Virus record (IMG/VR): IMGVR_UViG_3300007363_000115
Span: 1 to 22,903 of that record
Source of the DNA: a virus
Direction: 5' to 3' (one strand)
DNA length: 22,903 nucleotides
This document shows positions 13,491 to 21,385 of this stretch, piece after piece. The notes below the pieces were generated by a model. It searched no databases. It saw only the letters and a list, made by a program, of their open reading frames with translations, and had not been told where the DNA came from. A program made the position numbers and the translations under genes. The first letter of the stretch is position 1; every line of letters starts with the position of its first letter.

Positions 13491-16400
13491 TGCCTCCAGT
13501 CGCTGCAGCACTTGCCGCTATAACGCTTGAGCAGATAATCACGTATTTCGTGGTTTCGCTCATCACATCTGTTGTGATGGGCGCGATCACAAAATCGCTT
13601 GCAAAAAAACCTTCTGGCGGAGCTTCGTTCCAAGCTGAAGGTAGATTGATTACCGTTCGGCAAGCAATCAATTCCCATCAATTTATAATCGGTCGATGCA
13701 GGCATGGCGGCGCAATAACGTTTTTCGAGGTTTCCTCTGATAATGATTACCTGCACTTGGTGATCACGCTGGCAGGGCACACGCTCGAATCAATTGACGA
13801 CATATATTTCAACGACGATCTGGTTGTTTTCTCTGGCGGCGCAGCAGTCGGAAAATACGCAGGCTATGCAAACATGGAGACGAGCTTAGGGGATGAGGGT
13901 GCAGCGCAGCCGTTCCCGAGCCTTGTTGCGGAGTCTTCTGGAAAGTGGACTGACGCGCATCTCCAGCGCGGCAGAGCAAAGATCCATTTGCGTCTGAAGC
14001 ACAACGTTGATCTTTATCCGACAGGCGTTCCGAACATCACTGTCGTGAGCAAAGGCAATGCCGAGATATTGGATCCGAGAGAGTCTCCTGCTTACACCGG
14101 ATGGAGCAACAATCCAGCGCTGGTTCTTGCGTATTATCTCGCAAACATAAATTCCGGCTTGGCGCTAGACTATGACACAGAGATAAATGAAGCTGCGCTG
14201 ATTGCCGCAGCAAATGTCTGTGATGAGCGGGTTTTGCGCGACACTGGAGACGAAGCCACATTCACAATCAGCGACGGCAAGCTGGCTCTCGCCAGCGGCG
14301 AGAAGCTGTTGCTGACTGGCGATGGAGTCAGGGTCGATTCGTCAGGTGCGCTTCCGACTGGACTTTCTGCAGGCGTGACTTATTACGCAATCGCGTCACC
14401 GAGCAATTTGTTTGCCTTGGCAGCGACGGCGCAAGACGCTCAAAAAGGCATTGCAATAACCATAAGCGACGGCGGCAGCGGAACGCACACACTTACTTAT
14501 TACGACGAGCCGCGCTACAGGGTTGATGGAACTTATTCAACCAACGAGAAGCCGTCTGCGATTATTCAGCGTTTGCTTGGAGCGATGGCCGGAAGCTTGG
14601 TCAACGTTGACGGGCAGTGGATGATATATGCTGGCGCTTACGACGTGCCGACCGTTTCGCTGAACGAAGATGATTTCGCAGGGCCGATTCGAATTCAAAC
14701 GAATGTGTCGAAGAGAGACAACGCTAATCGCGTCAAAGGGCTGTTCACCGATCCGTCCAGCGCATGGCAACCAGTGGACTTTCCTCCGGTTGTCTCTGCG
14801 ACTTACTTGGCTGAGGACGGCGGCGAGGAGATATGGCGAGACGTTGATTTGACGCCATTCGTGATGAGTGGGTATCAGGCGCAACGCCTCGCGAAGATCG
14901 AGTTGTTGCGCACACGGCAAGGCTTGACCGTCACAGGCAAGCTCCGTCTTTCGGCTTTGCGGCTGGTGCCGTCGAGGACAGTTTATCTTTCCAACGAAAA
15001 ATTTGGATGGGTGAATAAGCCGTTCCAAGTCATCGGGCTCGGATTCACCGCCGACGAAGATGGAGCGATGCTGGTAGAAGCTTCGCTGCGAGAGACTGCC
15101 GCGGAGATTTATGATTGGAGCACTGCAGAAGAAAATTACGTTTCGATAGCGCCGAACACCAACTTGCCGTCTTTGTTTGGCGGGTTGACTGTGAGCGGAT
15201 TGCAATCGCAGACTGGCGGTGCTTGGCTCTTGACGCACGAAGATGGAACTCAAACTCCGAGGATCAGGCTGAATTGGACCGCTGTGCAAAGCTCGTTTGC
15301 TTCTTATTACGAGGTGCAGTATGCCAAGTCAAGTCAAAGTCCGATGGAGTGGGCTGATGCGCCGGACGTTCTGGCCGCTGCGAATCCGGTTTCGTTTTTG
15401 TCTGTGGTTGTTGCCGGAGAGTCTTATGACGTGCGCGTGCGCGCGGTTACGATGTTCGAGAATGCTGGAGAATGGACTTATCTCGATGGAATAACAGTCG
15501 TTGGGAAAGAGGCTGTTCCTAGCAACGTTTCTGACATGACTTCGGCGTTTGAAGCGAATGGCGTTGTTCTTTCTTGGCCTGCAGTCGCAGACAAGGACAT
15601 TGATTACTATGAGTTGCGAGAAGGCTCGGTTTGGGAGACTTCATTGCTGGTCGCTAGAGTCAAAGCGACTTGGTATCGGCTGGCGGCTTTCTCTGAAGAA
15701 AAAACATTCTTGCTGAAGGCAGTTGATACATCAGGCAACGAGTCTTCCGCAAACGAGAGCGTCACCGTGTCTCCGGTCGCTCCTGGCGCAGTCAGCAGCC
15801 TTGCCGCGGCAATTGTTGGACGGAATATGGCGCTCTCTTGGAGCGCACCGAGCAGTGGAAGCTACAACACAGAGCGTTACGAAATTCGTTTTGGGCAAGA
15901 ATGGGAAGGATCTCCAGACGGCAGTGAATTTGTCAGCTTCTCTGATTTGACTCAATTCGTTCGCGCGATAGATTGGAGCGAATCTAGGACTTGGTGGGTT
16001 GCGCCTGTTGATGCCAGCGGCGCGACTGGAACGCCAACCTCTGTTGAGCTTGTCGTCACAGCTCCGAATGCGCCTGTTGTTTCTGCCCAATCGATAGACA
16101 ATAATGTGCTGCTGAGCTGGACCAGCGGCGAAGCTTCACTTCCGATTTCGCATTATGAAGTAAGGGTCGGAGAGACGTTTGAGTCTGCAGAAATAACCGG
16201 AATTGTGGACGCGCAGTTTTCTGTATTTTTTGAGTCTGTTGCAGGCGTGTTTCGGTATTGGGTTGTTGGTGTAGACACCGCAGGCAATTACGGAACTCCT
16301 GGAAGCGTATCGGTGACCGTGAGCGCTCCTCCCGATTATGTGCTCTATAGTGACTTCGACTCGGCGCTTGACGGCACTCTCAATAATGGCGTCACCAAGG

Positions 16401-17071
16401 CGGATGGGACGTTGTTGTTCAATGTAAATGCAACAGAAACTTATCAGGACCACTTCATCAACAACAGTTGGTCGACACCGCAGGACCAAATCAACGCTGG
16501 GTATCCGATATTCATACAACCAAATGAGTTGACTGGGTCCTACATCGAGACAATTGACTACGGGACAACGATACCCGCAACGCTCATCACGATAACATTG
16601 GGCAAGACCGACGTTGACACCCAGATGAACATCACGCCAATCATCCGGTGGAAAGCCGAGGCATCGCCAACTGGGGACGAGTGGAACGAGCGGGTGGGTT
16701 CGTGGCAAACATACGCTACCGCTTTCCGATACGTGCAAATAGAATTGGATTTCAGTGGCGCATCTTCACCGGCCGACCTGACCGAGCTCGTGCAGATAGA
16801 CACTTTGAACATACGTCTGGACACCAAGAAGCTTTATGACTCAGGGGTTGTCACCGCGAACAGCGGGGACTCGGGCGGGACGACCGTTACATTCAATAAA
16901 GCGTTTATTGATATTGAGAGCATTACGTTGACCCCTGAGAGCACGGACGCTGTGTTTGCTGTCTTGTCTTTCACAGATGCGCCAAATCCGACTGACTTTC
17001 AAGTGTTGGTATTTAACACAGCAGGATCCCGAGTGACGCGGGATGTCCGCTGGGCAGCAGACGGTTTCTAG
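13490..17071 (+). CDS. J-like tail tip (host specificity) protein with fibronectin III repeats
   Basis: An 1193-residue protein. The ATG at 13490 shares one base with the upstream stop and has GGAGGG at 13479-13484. A hydrophobic helix (residues 10-36) opens the protein, a feature known from tip proteins of this subgroup that lack a separate gpI. Residues 50-570 hold the conserved hub region (RQAINSHQFIIGRCRHGGAITF, YLHLVITLAGH, ILDPRESPAYTGWSNNPALVL, PRYRVDGTYSTNEKPSAIIQRLLGAMAG). A small beta domain (about 257-338) is inserted in it. About four fibronectin III-like domains follow at 585-945 (for example VLSWPAVADKDIDYYELREG). The last 250 residues differ in base composition and probably contact the receptor. 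This should be the main tail tip protein. Confidence 0.92.
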   Translation: MPPVAAALAAITLEQIITYFVVSLITSVVMGAITKSLAKKPSGGASFQAEGRLITVRQAINSHQFIIGRCRHGGAITFFEVSSDNDYLHLVITLAGHTLESIDDIYFNDDLVVFSGGAAVGKYAGYANMETSLGDEGAAQPFPSLVAESSGKWTDAHLQRGRAKIHLRLKHNVDLYPTGVPNITVVSKGNAEILDPRESPAYTGWSNNPALVLAYYLANINSGLALDYDTEINEAALIAAANVCDERVLRDTGDEATFTISDGKLALASGEKLLLTGDGVRVDSSGALPTGLSAGVTYYAIASPSNLFALAATAQDAQKGIAITISDGGSGTHTLTYYDEPRYRVDGTYSTNEKPSAIIQRLLGAMAGSLVNVDGQWMIYAGAYDVPTVSLNEDDFAGPIRIQTNVSKRDNANRVKGLFTDPSSAWQPVDFPPVVSATYLAEDGGEEIWRDVDLTPFVMSGYQAQRLAKIELLRTRQGLTVTGKLRLSALRLVPSRTVYLSNEKFGWVNKPFQVIGLGFTADEDGAMLVEASLRETAAEIYDWSTAEENYVSIAPNTNLPSLFGGLTVSGLQSQTGGAWLLTHEDGTQTPRIRLNWTAVQSSFASYYEVQYAKSSQSPMEWADAPDVLAAANPVSFLSVVVAGESYDVRVRAVTMFENAGEWTYLDGITVVGKEAVPSNVSDMTSAFEANGVVLSWPAVADKDIDYYELREGSVWETSLLVARVKATWYRLAAFSEEKTFLLKAVDTSGNESSANESVTVSPVAPGAVSSLAAAIVGRNMALSWSAPSSGSYNTERYEIRFGQEWEGSPDGSEFVSFSDLTQFVRAIDWSESRTWWVAPVDASGATGTPTSVELVVTAPNAPVVSAQSIDNNVLLSWTSGEASLPISHYEVRVGETFESAEITGIVDAQFSVFFESVAGVFRYWVVGVDTAGNYGTPGSVSVTVSAPPDYVLYSDFDSALDGTLNNGVTKADGTLLFNVNATETYQDHFINNSWSTPQDQINAGYPIFIQPNELTGSYIETIDYGTTIPATLITITLGKTDVDTQMNITPIIRWKAEASPTGDEWNERVGSWQTYATAFRYVQIELDFSGASSPADLTELVQIDTLNIRLDTKKLYDSGVVTANSGDSGGTTVTFNKAFIDIESITLTPESTDAVFAVLSFTDAPNPTDFQVLVFNTAGSRVTRDVRWAADGF

Positions 17072-17080
17072 GAGAAAATT

Positions 17081-17998
17081 ATGGATTGGAGTTTACCTAC
17101 ACTCACCAGCGCATACGCTGACTTCCTGACCTATATCAAAGGACGGGACACAGACCTTGCAAAAGGTTTGGACCCTGCTGCTGTTACGGTCACAAACCCC
17201 GAGACCGGCTTCATACGCTGGAACAGCGCGAGCAATAAGTGGGAGATCTTCGGTGGAGTCTCGTGGGCTAATCTATCCAGCGCATACGACATAAACGTAA
17301 CCACGCTTGGAGGCTCGGCGGCGGCGCTCTACGCGAAGCTGGCCTCCCCCGCGTTCTCCGGCACTCCCACTGCACCGACGCCTGCGGCAGCGGACAATAC
17401 GACGAAGATCGCAACGACTGCCTATGTGCAGACAGAGCTGGCAAGCTATGCGCCCCTTGCGTCACCGGCTCTCACAGGCAATCCAACTGCCCCGACCCAG
17501 ACGGCGGGCAATAACAGCACCCGCCTCGCGACCACGGCGTTTGTCACAACAGCGGTCGGTGCGGCAATCGCATCTGGCACCAAGATGTTGTTCCAACAAA
17601 CATCAGCGCCCACCGGATGGACAAAAGACACGACCCACAATAACAAAGCATTGCGGGTCGTCAGTGGAACAGCGTCGTCTGGCGGCTCTGTTGCGTTCAC
17701 GACGGCGTTCGCGTCGCAGTCGGTTGCCGGCACCGTTGGCAACACGACGCTGACCACTTCTCAAATTCCGTCACACGCCCACAATCAGGTGGACACGCTA
17801 ACAGGTGAACCCTTTTCAACAGGCGGCGGTTGCAATACGGATTATATAGCGGCTGGATACACAAGGAACGACGGCAATGGCGTACCAAGAGCAACGCAGA
17901 CCGAAGGAGCTGGCGGTTCGCACAACCACAGTTTCACCGGAACGGCAATCAACCTTGCTGTTCAGTATGTTGACGTAATTATTGCTACAAAGGACTAA
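17081..17998 (+). CDS. Tail fibre protein with collar-like C-terminal domain
   Basis: A 305-residue fibre protein preceded by AGGAGAAAA at 17070-17078. The N-terminus has NPETGFIRWNSASNKWEIFGGVSW and a DINVTTLGGSAAALYAKLA segment. Two 39-residue repeats of the phage fibre type follow (PTAPTPAAADNTTKIATTAYV and its partner, 17345-17578). The C-terminus has MLFQQTSAPTGWTKDTTHNNKALRVV, then TTSQIPSHAHNQ and SHNHSFTGTAINLAVQYVDVIIATKD. This is the tail-collar-like tip found in many fibres, in which the paired His motifs commonly bind metal in the trimer. It probably binds the cell surface. Its own chaperone is not obvious among the following genes. Confidence 0.92.
   Translation: MDWSLPTLTSAYADFLTYIKGRDTDLAKGLDPAAVTVTNPETGFIRWNSASNKWEIFGGVSWANLSSAYDINVTTLGGSAAALYAKLASPAFSGTPTAPTPAAADNTTKIATTAYVQTELASYAPLASPALTGNPTAPTQTAGNNSTRLATTAFVTTAVGAAIASGTKMLFQQTSAPTGWTKDTTHNNKALRVVSGTASSGGSVAFTTAFASQSVAGTVGNTTLTTSQIPSHAHNQVDTLTGEPFSTGGGCNTDYIAAGYTRNDGNGVPRATQTEGAGGSHNHSFTGTAINLAVQYVDVIIATKD
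17345..17578 (+). repeat. Two-copy tail fibre repeat
   Basis: Two copies with a period of 117 bases (39 codons), starting at 17345 and 17462. The protein pattern is SPAxxGxPTAPTxxAxxNxTxxATTAxV. This repeat is widely shared between phage fibres and is a common site of recombination that swaps fibre tips. Confidence 0.88.
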
Positions 17999-18000
17999 CC

Positions 18001-18309
18001 ATGACAGAAAAAACTATTGACGAGCAGTTGGTGTCGCGCATAACAGTTATAGCTGAGGATTCCGCTGTGTATGTGGATGGGGTTGCAGTTTTGGGAGTGT
18101 CTAACTTGACTCTACCTGCTGATTTTCACGCGCTCCAGTGGTTTGGCACTTACGGAGAGGAAGAACGGATCGGCAAAGATGGCCGCATTGTTAATACACA
18201 AATTACTGAACAACCGGCGTACCTCAGAAACGCCCTAGAAAAAAGAGAACTGCGCGTAGCTGAACTGAGGGCTATAGACAATCCGGAAGAAGCAGTTACG
18301 CCCCTCTGA
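18001..18309 (+). CDS. Small tail-fibre-associated protein of unknown function
   Basis: A 102-residue protein starting two bases after the fibre stop, with AGGA just before the start. The segment ITVIAEDSAVYVDGVAVLGVSNLTLPADFHALQWFGTYGE, followed by a Lys/Asp-containing strand, resembles small proteins encoded directly after tail fibres in many phages (an xxVDG segment, then HAxQW). The C-terminal third is a charged helix (LRNALEKRELRVAELRAI). Its function is unknown; it may be a fibre assembly or virion accessory protein, judged only from position. Its stop overlaps the cupin gene start. Confidence 0.65.
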   Translation: MTEKTIDEQLVSRITVIAEDSAVYVDGVAVLGVSNLTLPADFHALQWFGTYGEEERIGKDGRIVNTQITEQPAYLRNALEKRELRVAELRAIDNPEEAVTPL

Positions 18310-18590
18310 TGAAAACGATTGCACCCAAACATATTTTTTCCTACGACGGGGTTATGCACCACGTTTTTCACGCGTCCGCCGGGGAGGGTTTGTCCCGGCA
18401 CGAACACCCTTTCGCGCACGCTACTATTTGCCACGCAGGGGCGTGTGTCATCAGGAAAGAGTCGGTAGAGCGAAGAATAACCCCGTCTGATGGTGCGTTT
18501 GATTTGCCCGCTAATAAGTGGCATGAAATAGAAGCCGTTGCTGACGGCACGGTGTTTGAAAATATTTTCTCTAAAGAAAAGGTAAAGTAA
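18309..18590 (+). CDS. Small single-domain cupin-like protein
   Basis: A 93-residue protein that reads as a minimal cupin barrel. The first motif is represented by GLSRHEHPFAHATICHAGACVI, with His residues spaced as metal ligands. The second is represented by GAFDLPANKWHEIEAVADGTVFENIF, which supplies a further His and the usual Pro. Such a set could bind one metal ion. The start shares one base with the previous stop (TGATG) and the stop shares one base with the next start (TAATG), so it is tightly coupled to fibre-region genes. Cupins include sugar isomerases, dioxygenases and binding proteins; the substrate here is not shown. It may be a host-interaction gene carried as an accessory. Confidence 0.75.
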   Translation: MKTIAPKHIFSYDGVMHHVFHASAGEGLSRHEHPFAHATICHAGACVIRKESVERRITPSDGAFDLPANKWHEIEAVADGTVFENIFSKEKVK

Positions 18591-18907
18591 TGGCCTCAAA
18601 ACCCGTAGCCGACGATGGTTTGGTTTGTCCCTTGCACCAAAAACCTACAGAGAAGGTTTGTCACAAGTGCCCGCTCTGGATTCTTGTGCGCGGAAAGGAT
18701 CCGCAGAGCGAGAAGGAAGTTGACCACTGGGCCTGTTCGTTGGCTTGGCTGCCGATGTTGATAATTGAGAACAGTCAGCAACAACGGGCAACGGGAAATG
18801 CGATTGAGAGTTTCCGCAATGAGATGGTCAAGGCCAACAACCAAACTCTTGCGATAGCGGCAGCGCAGGCGGGGTTGATCCCGACCATACCCCTGCAAAA
18901 AGGATAG
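18590..18907 (+). CDS. Cys/His-cluster phage protein of unknown function
   Basis: A 105-residue protein. The first half has CPLHQKPTEKVCHKCPLWILVRGKDPQSEKEVDHWACSLAWLPMLIIENSQQQRA. Cys and His residues in CPLH, CHKC and HWAC are spaced as a possible zinc site. The following SFRNEMVKANN segment belongs to a pattern I recall from unannotated phage proteins encoded between tail fibre and lysis genes. The C-terminal half is helical and ends in a Pro-containing tail. No enzymatic motif is visible. It could be a small regulatory or scaffold protein; this is not supported beyond the metal-site pattern. Confidence 0.7.
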   Translation: MASKPVADDGLVCPLHQKPTEKVCHKCPLWILVRGKDPQSEKEVDHWACSLAWLPMLIIENSQQQRATGNAIESFRNEMVKANNQTLAIAAAQAGLIPTIPLQKG

Positions 18908-18910
18908 ACG

Positions 18911-19378
18911 ATGTTTGCATACGTGAAGAACGGTGGTGTGGTGATGTTCATGGGGCGCTTGCCATTCAATTACGGTGGTGTCACCGGAGTTCCCAATCTC
19001 GACGCGGACGCGCAACGAGCTCTCGGCTTCTACCCTGTTATTGATGAGACTCCCGCATACGACAAAGCCACCCACCGCCCCGCCCACGTTCCTGCGAGCG
19101 TCAGGCTGGGAGACACTGCCGTGTATATTTCCCGTGAAATCGAGCTAAAACCGCCCCCTGATCCACTCCCAGCTCAAGAACAGGCACGGGTAGATAGGAC
19201 CGAGATGTTGAAGCAGGCGGTCGAGGCGTCGCCCCTTGTCGATGCGATCAAGACATCGACACCGGCGCAGATAATTGCCTATGCGAACTCGCAGGTAACC
19301 GACCTGCCTTCAGCCCGCGACTATCTCGGGAAGCTTTCGGTTGCTATTGCTTACCTTTTTATTAAGTCAACTGAGTGA
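18911..19378 (+). CDS. Phage accessory protein of unknown function downstream of the fibre
   Basis: A 155-residue protein preceded by AAGGA at 18899-18903. The first 90 residues have a beta-rich pattern with LDADAQRALGFYPVIDETPAYDKATHRP and a YISREIEL strand. This resembles phage proteins near tail fibres that read LGWYPV, then PAYDxxTxK, and end in a charged helix. The C-terminal half is helical (DRTEMLKQAVEASPLVDAIK and a PAQIIAYANSQVTDLPSARDYLGKL segment) and may be a coiled or oligomer-forming part. No function is known to me. It ends just before the first lysis gene. Confidence 0.65.
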   Translation: MFAYVKNGGVVMFMGRLPFNYGGVTGVPNLDADAQRALGFYPVIDETPAYDKATHRPAHVPASVRLGDTAVYISREIELKPPPDPLPAQEQARVDRTEMLKQAVEASPLVDAIKTSTPAQIIAYANSQVTDLPSARDYLGKLSVAIAYLFIKSTE

Positions 19379-19397
19379 ACAACGAAAGGAGCGTGCC

Positions 19398-19865
19398 GTG
19401 GTTCAACAACAAGAAGAAAACGAGTGCAGTATCGACAGGACCCGCCTGCGCGAGATCATCAAGGAGCACCGCCTTCTAATGAAGACGATCCCAGAGCTCG
19501 AGAAGACGTTAGAACAGGTCGGCCTGTCAGCGCTCAAGTCCGTTGAGCTGGGCACGAAGGCGTTGGAAGTGGCTTCGGGTGTTGATGGGGACATGAAGGG
19601 TTGGATCAGGGTTGCCCGAGTCGCCCTGTTCCTTTGCGCCGCAGCAATCGGCATTCTCAGTTGGATAGCCAATGAGAAGCTCGAGACCTTGCACGATGTT
19701 CAGAAAGACATTGTCTCGCTGCAAATATCGTCGGCCAAAAATGACGCTGAAAGAAACCGTCTGTTAACCGCAATAGAGACAGCGGCAAATGAAAGAAGCA
19801 GGATCCTGAACAACATGGAAAGAATATTCAACGAGCGGGAGCATGAGAAGAGGAGAGAACGATGA
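19398..19865 (+). CDS. Membrane protein with coiled coils, lysis region
   Basis: A 155-residue protein. I chose the GTG at 19398 because AAGGAG at 19386-19391 is well placed; the frame is open back to a TTG at 19341, but that overlaps the previous gene and lacks a binding site. A charged helix (RLREIIKEHRLLMKTIPELEKTLEQVG) is followed by one membrane segment (RVALFLCAAAIGILSWIA) and a long charged helix to the end (LQISSAKNDAERNRLLTAIE and beyond). The topology resembles a single-span holin-associated or spanin-like protein, but no known motif is visible. Its stop overlaps the endolysin start (ATGA), tying it to lysis. Confidence 0.65.
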   Translation: MVQQQEENECSIDRTRLREIIKEHRLLMKTIPELEKTLEQVGLSALKSVELGTKALEVASGVDGDMKGWIRVARVALFLCAAAIGILSWIANEKLETLHDVQKDIVSLQISSAKNDAERNRLLTAIETAANERSRILNNMERIFNEREHEKRRER

Positions 19866-20410
19866 TTGATCTTCAGAAAAAGATTTCCAGGAATTTTCGG
19901 TGGGCGGAGGTCGTCGCATCGGAGACGGCAACAAGGAACGGGATCGACAACATCCCGCCCGAAACCCTGTTCCCCGAGATAACGAGACACGCCGAAACAA
20001 TGGAGCTTGTCCGTGAGATGCTAAACCAAAAGTTTGCTGAGCGGAACAACGTCATGCGCGAAGACGTGAATGTGCCTATAACGATTAGTTCCTGGTATCG
20101 CTCCCCAGCCCTCGAGCGGGTGATCTGCGGACAGTCGTATGAGAGGTGGGCGATTAGCGCGGGAGGCGGGGTCAATGAGCAGAGTTGGAAAACCTACCTC
20201 GCTGCAAAATCCCATCCGAAGGGAACAGCAACCGACTTCAACGCTCGCATGTTCGGCCCTCCGCGTGAGGTGTTTGAGGCGATCAGGGAGAGTGACATCC
20301 AGTTCGATGAGCTAATCATCGAGTTCGACAGCTGGGTGCACATGTCCTCGGCCGTCAACCCGAGGATGTCCGCGTTCGGAATAAACAATTCAGGGAGGTA
20401 TCAGGTATGA
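19862..20410 (+). CDS. Endolysin-type M15 peptidase
   Basis: A 182-residue zinc peptidase of the M15 family, which cuts the peptide part of peptidoglycan. The motif SHPKGTATDF gives zinc ligands His118 and Asp125, and FDSWVHMS gives the third ligand His160, with Glu154 as the likely catalytic residue. An ISSWYRSPALE segment at 75-85 is the usual motif upstream. The N-terminus (LQKKISRNFRWAEVVASETATRNGI) is like those of phage M15 endolysins with helical starts. No signal peptide is present, so export depends on a holin. The start follows AGGAGAG at 19851-19857. Confidence 0.93.
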   Translation: MIDLQKKISRNFRWAEVVASETATRNGIDNIPPETLFPEITRHAETMELVREMLNQKFAERNNVMREDVNVPITISSWYRSPALERVICGQSYERWAISAGGGVNEQSWKTYLAAKSHPKGTATDFNARMFGPPREVFEAIRESDIQFDELIIEFDSWVHMSSAVNPRMSAFGINNSGRYQV

Positions 20411-20823
20411 CACCAATCCCGCCTCTTGCCCCTCCGATCATCGCGTGGAGCGGGTTTTTCCCGAGCCTCCGATTCCCCAACGAGCAAGAGGTGTTCGGTT
20501 TGATGACCGTTGTCTTCGTCATTCTGATTCTCGTTGCGTTGACGAAGCCGGCCATCTTCATGTTCCTGCGCGACAAAGGAACCGAGTTCCCTTCGTTGCA
20601 ACGGCAGGGGCAATACGTTGCTCTCATAACCATGACTTGGGGTTTTATGTTCCAGGTCTCAAAAGACAGGTTGAGCACCGAATACGCTACTTTTTACGCT
20701 CTCATCTTCGTCGGGTCTCAAGCGGTCAGTATTTTCCAAAAAATCAACGCGGCAAAAAATCAACAGAACTCGCCGCCCGCTCCGACCCCTCCTCAAACAC
20801 CCACAAACTCAGCGGGAGGGTAG
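20407..20823 (+). CDS. Probable holin with two to three membrane segments
   Basis: A 138-residue membrane protein starting on the endolysin stop (ATGA), with GGGAGGT at 20393-20399. Hydrophobic segments lie at VFGLMTVVFVILILVALTKP, YVALITMTWGFMFQV and ATFYALIFVGSQAVSIF, separated by short charged loops (FLRDKGTEFPSLQRQGQ and SKDRLSTE). The C-terminal tail is hydrophilic and Pro-rich (PPAPTPPQTPT). Small size, several membrane spans and position right after the endolysin fit a holin. It has no family signature that I recognise, so the function is inferred from context. Confidence 0.65.
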   Translation: MTPIPPLAPPIIAWSGFFPSLRFPNEQEVFGLMTVVFVILILVALTKPAIFMFLRDKGTEFPSLQRQGQYVALITMTWGFMFQVSKDRLSTEYATFYALIFVGSQAVSIFQKINAAKNQQNSPPAPTPPQTPTNSAGG

Positions 20824-20826
20824 ATC

Positions 20827-21087
20827 ATGGATGATGCCGTTCTCAAAGTTCTGTTGGCCGTTGGAGGCGGTGCGTTCGCCATCTGCATGGCGGTCATTGG
20901 TTGGTTTGTCAAAAAGCTTTTCTTCGAGATCGGTATCAGCAGACAGAACGAGAGGGAGTTATACGAGAAGAGCTCCGAGACCCGCGTTGCGTTGGCGGGC
21001 GAGGAAGCAAAACGAGTCGCCGTTCTGGCCGAGATGTATAAGGATCAGCGCGATGAAGCAAGGAGAAAACAAAATGCCCATTCCTAA
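20827..21087 (+). CDS. Single-span membrane protein, possible holin or antiholin
   Basis: An 86-residue protein with one N-terminal membrane segment (VLLAVGGGAFAICMAVIGWFVKKLFF) followed by a long charged helix (SRQNERELYEKSSETRVALAGEEAKRVAVLAEMYKDQRDEARRK). The start has GGGAGGG at 20814-20820 with good spacing. The layout is similar to small phage membrane proteins of the lysis module that modulate holins. It overlaps the next gene, which also encodes a single-span coiled-coil protein. The pair may act together. No specific function can be read from sequence. Confidence 0.6.
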   Translation: MDDAVLKVLLAVGGGAFAICMAVIGWFVKKLFFEIGISRQNERELYEKSSETRVALAGEEAKRVAVLAEMYKDQRDEARRKQNAHS

Positions 21088-21385
21088 GGAATTGCTCGAA
21101 CAGAAAGTCCCATTGTCCCTCGCCGCGGGTTTTGTCGGAATGTTCCTGTGGGCGTGGTTTGAGTTTGTTCACGCGGAGGACTTTACAAGGTATCAGCGTG
21201 GGGTCGAGGTGCGAATCCTGACCCAACAGAAACAAACGCTAGAGACCGAGGTCATGAAACTCGAGGTCAAGCAACAGGCAATGCCCAGATCCTTCACCCC
21301 TGTTGATTCCGCAATGTTGAAGAAGCAGCGGGAGACGTTGAATGAAGTCAACGGCGAACTGAAACTCCTGCGGGAGAAAAAATGA
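21074..21385 (+). CDS. Single-span membrane protein with coiled coil
   Basis: A 103-residue protein. The ATG at 21074 is chosen because AAGGAG at 21060-21065 precedes it, although the same frame is open much further upstream across the previous gene. One membrane segment (VPLSLAAGFVGMFLWAWFEFV) is followed by a long helical region with Gln, Lys and Glu repeats (RILTQQKQTLETEVMKLEVKQQAM and LKKQRETLNEVNGELKLLREKK). This is an i-spanin-like layout, although the true Rz-like gene lies further on. Its function is unknown. The stop overlaps the next start (ATGA). Confidence 0.6.
   Translation: MPIPKELLEQKVPLSLAAGFVGMFLWAWFEFVHAEDFTRYQRGVEVRILTQQKQTLETEVMKLEVKQQAMPRSFTPVDSAMLKKQRETLNEVNGELKLLREKK

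Noticed and set aside
17307-17753. 148-residue plus-strand frame overlapping the tail fibre gene
   Set aside because: The product is almost entirely Arg, Pro and Ser from reading the fibre repeats out of frame; the fibre frame has clear repeats and a collar-like end.
19341-19397. Earlier TTG start for the coiled-coil membrane protein
   Set aside because: It falls inside the previous gene without a binding site, whereas the GTG at 19398 has AAGGAG at the right distance.
20831-21073. Upstream extension of the frame that encodes the 103-residue membrane protein
   Set aside because: The extension overlaps the gene at 20827 almost completely, reads as unstructured Arg/Ser-rich sequence, and a good binding site and ATG occur at 21074.
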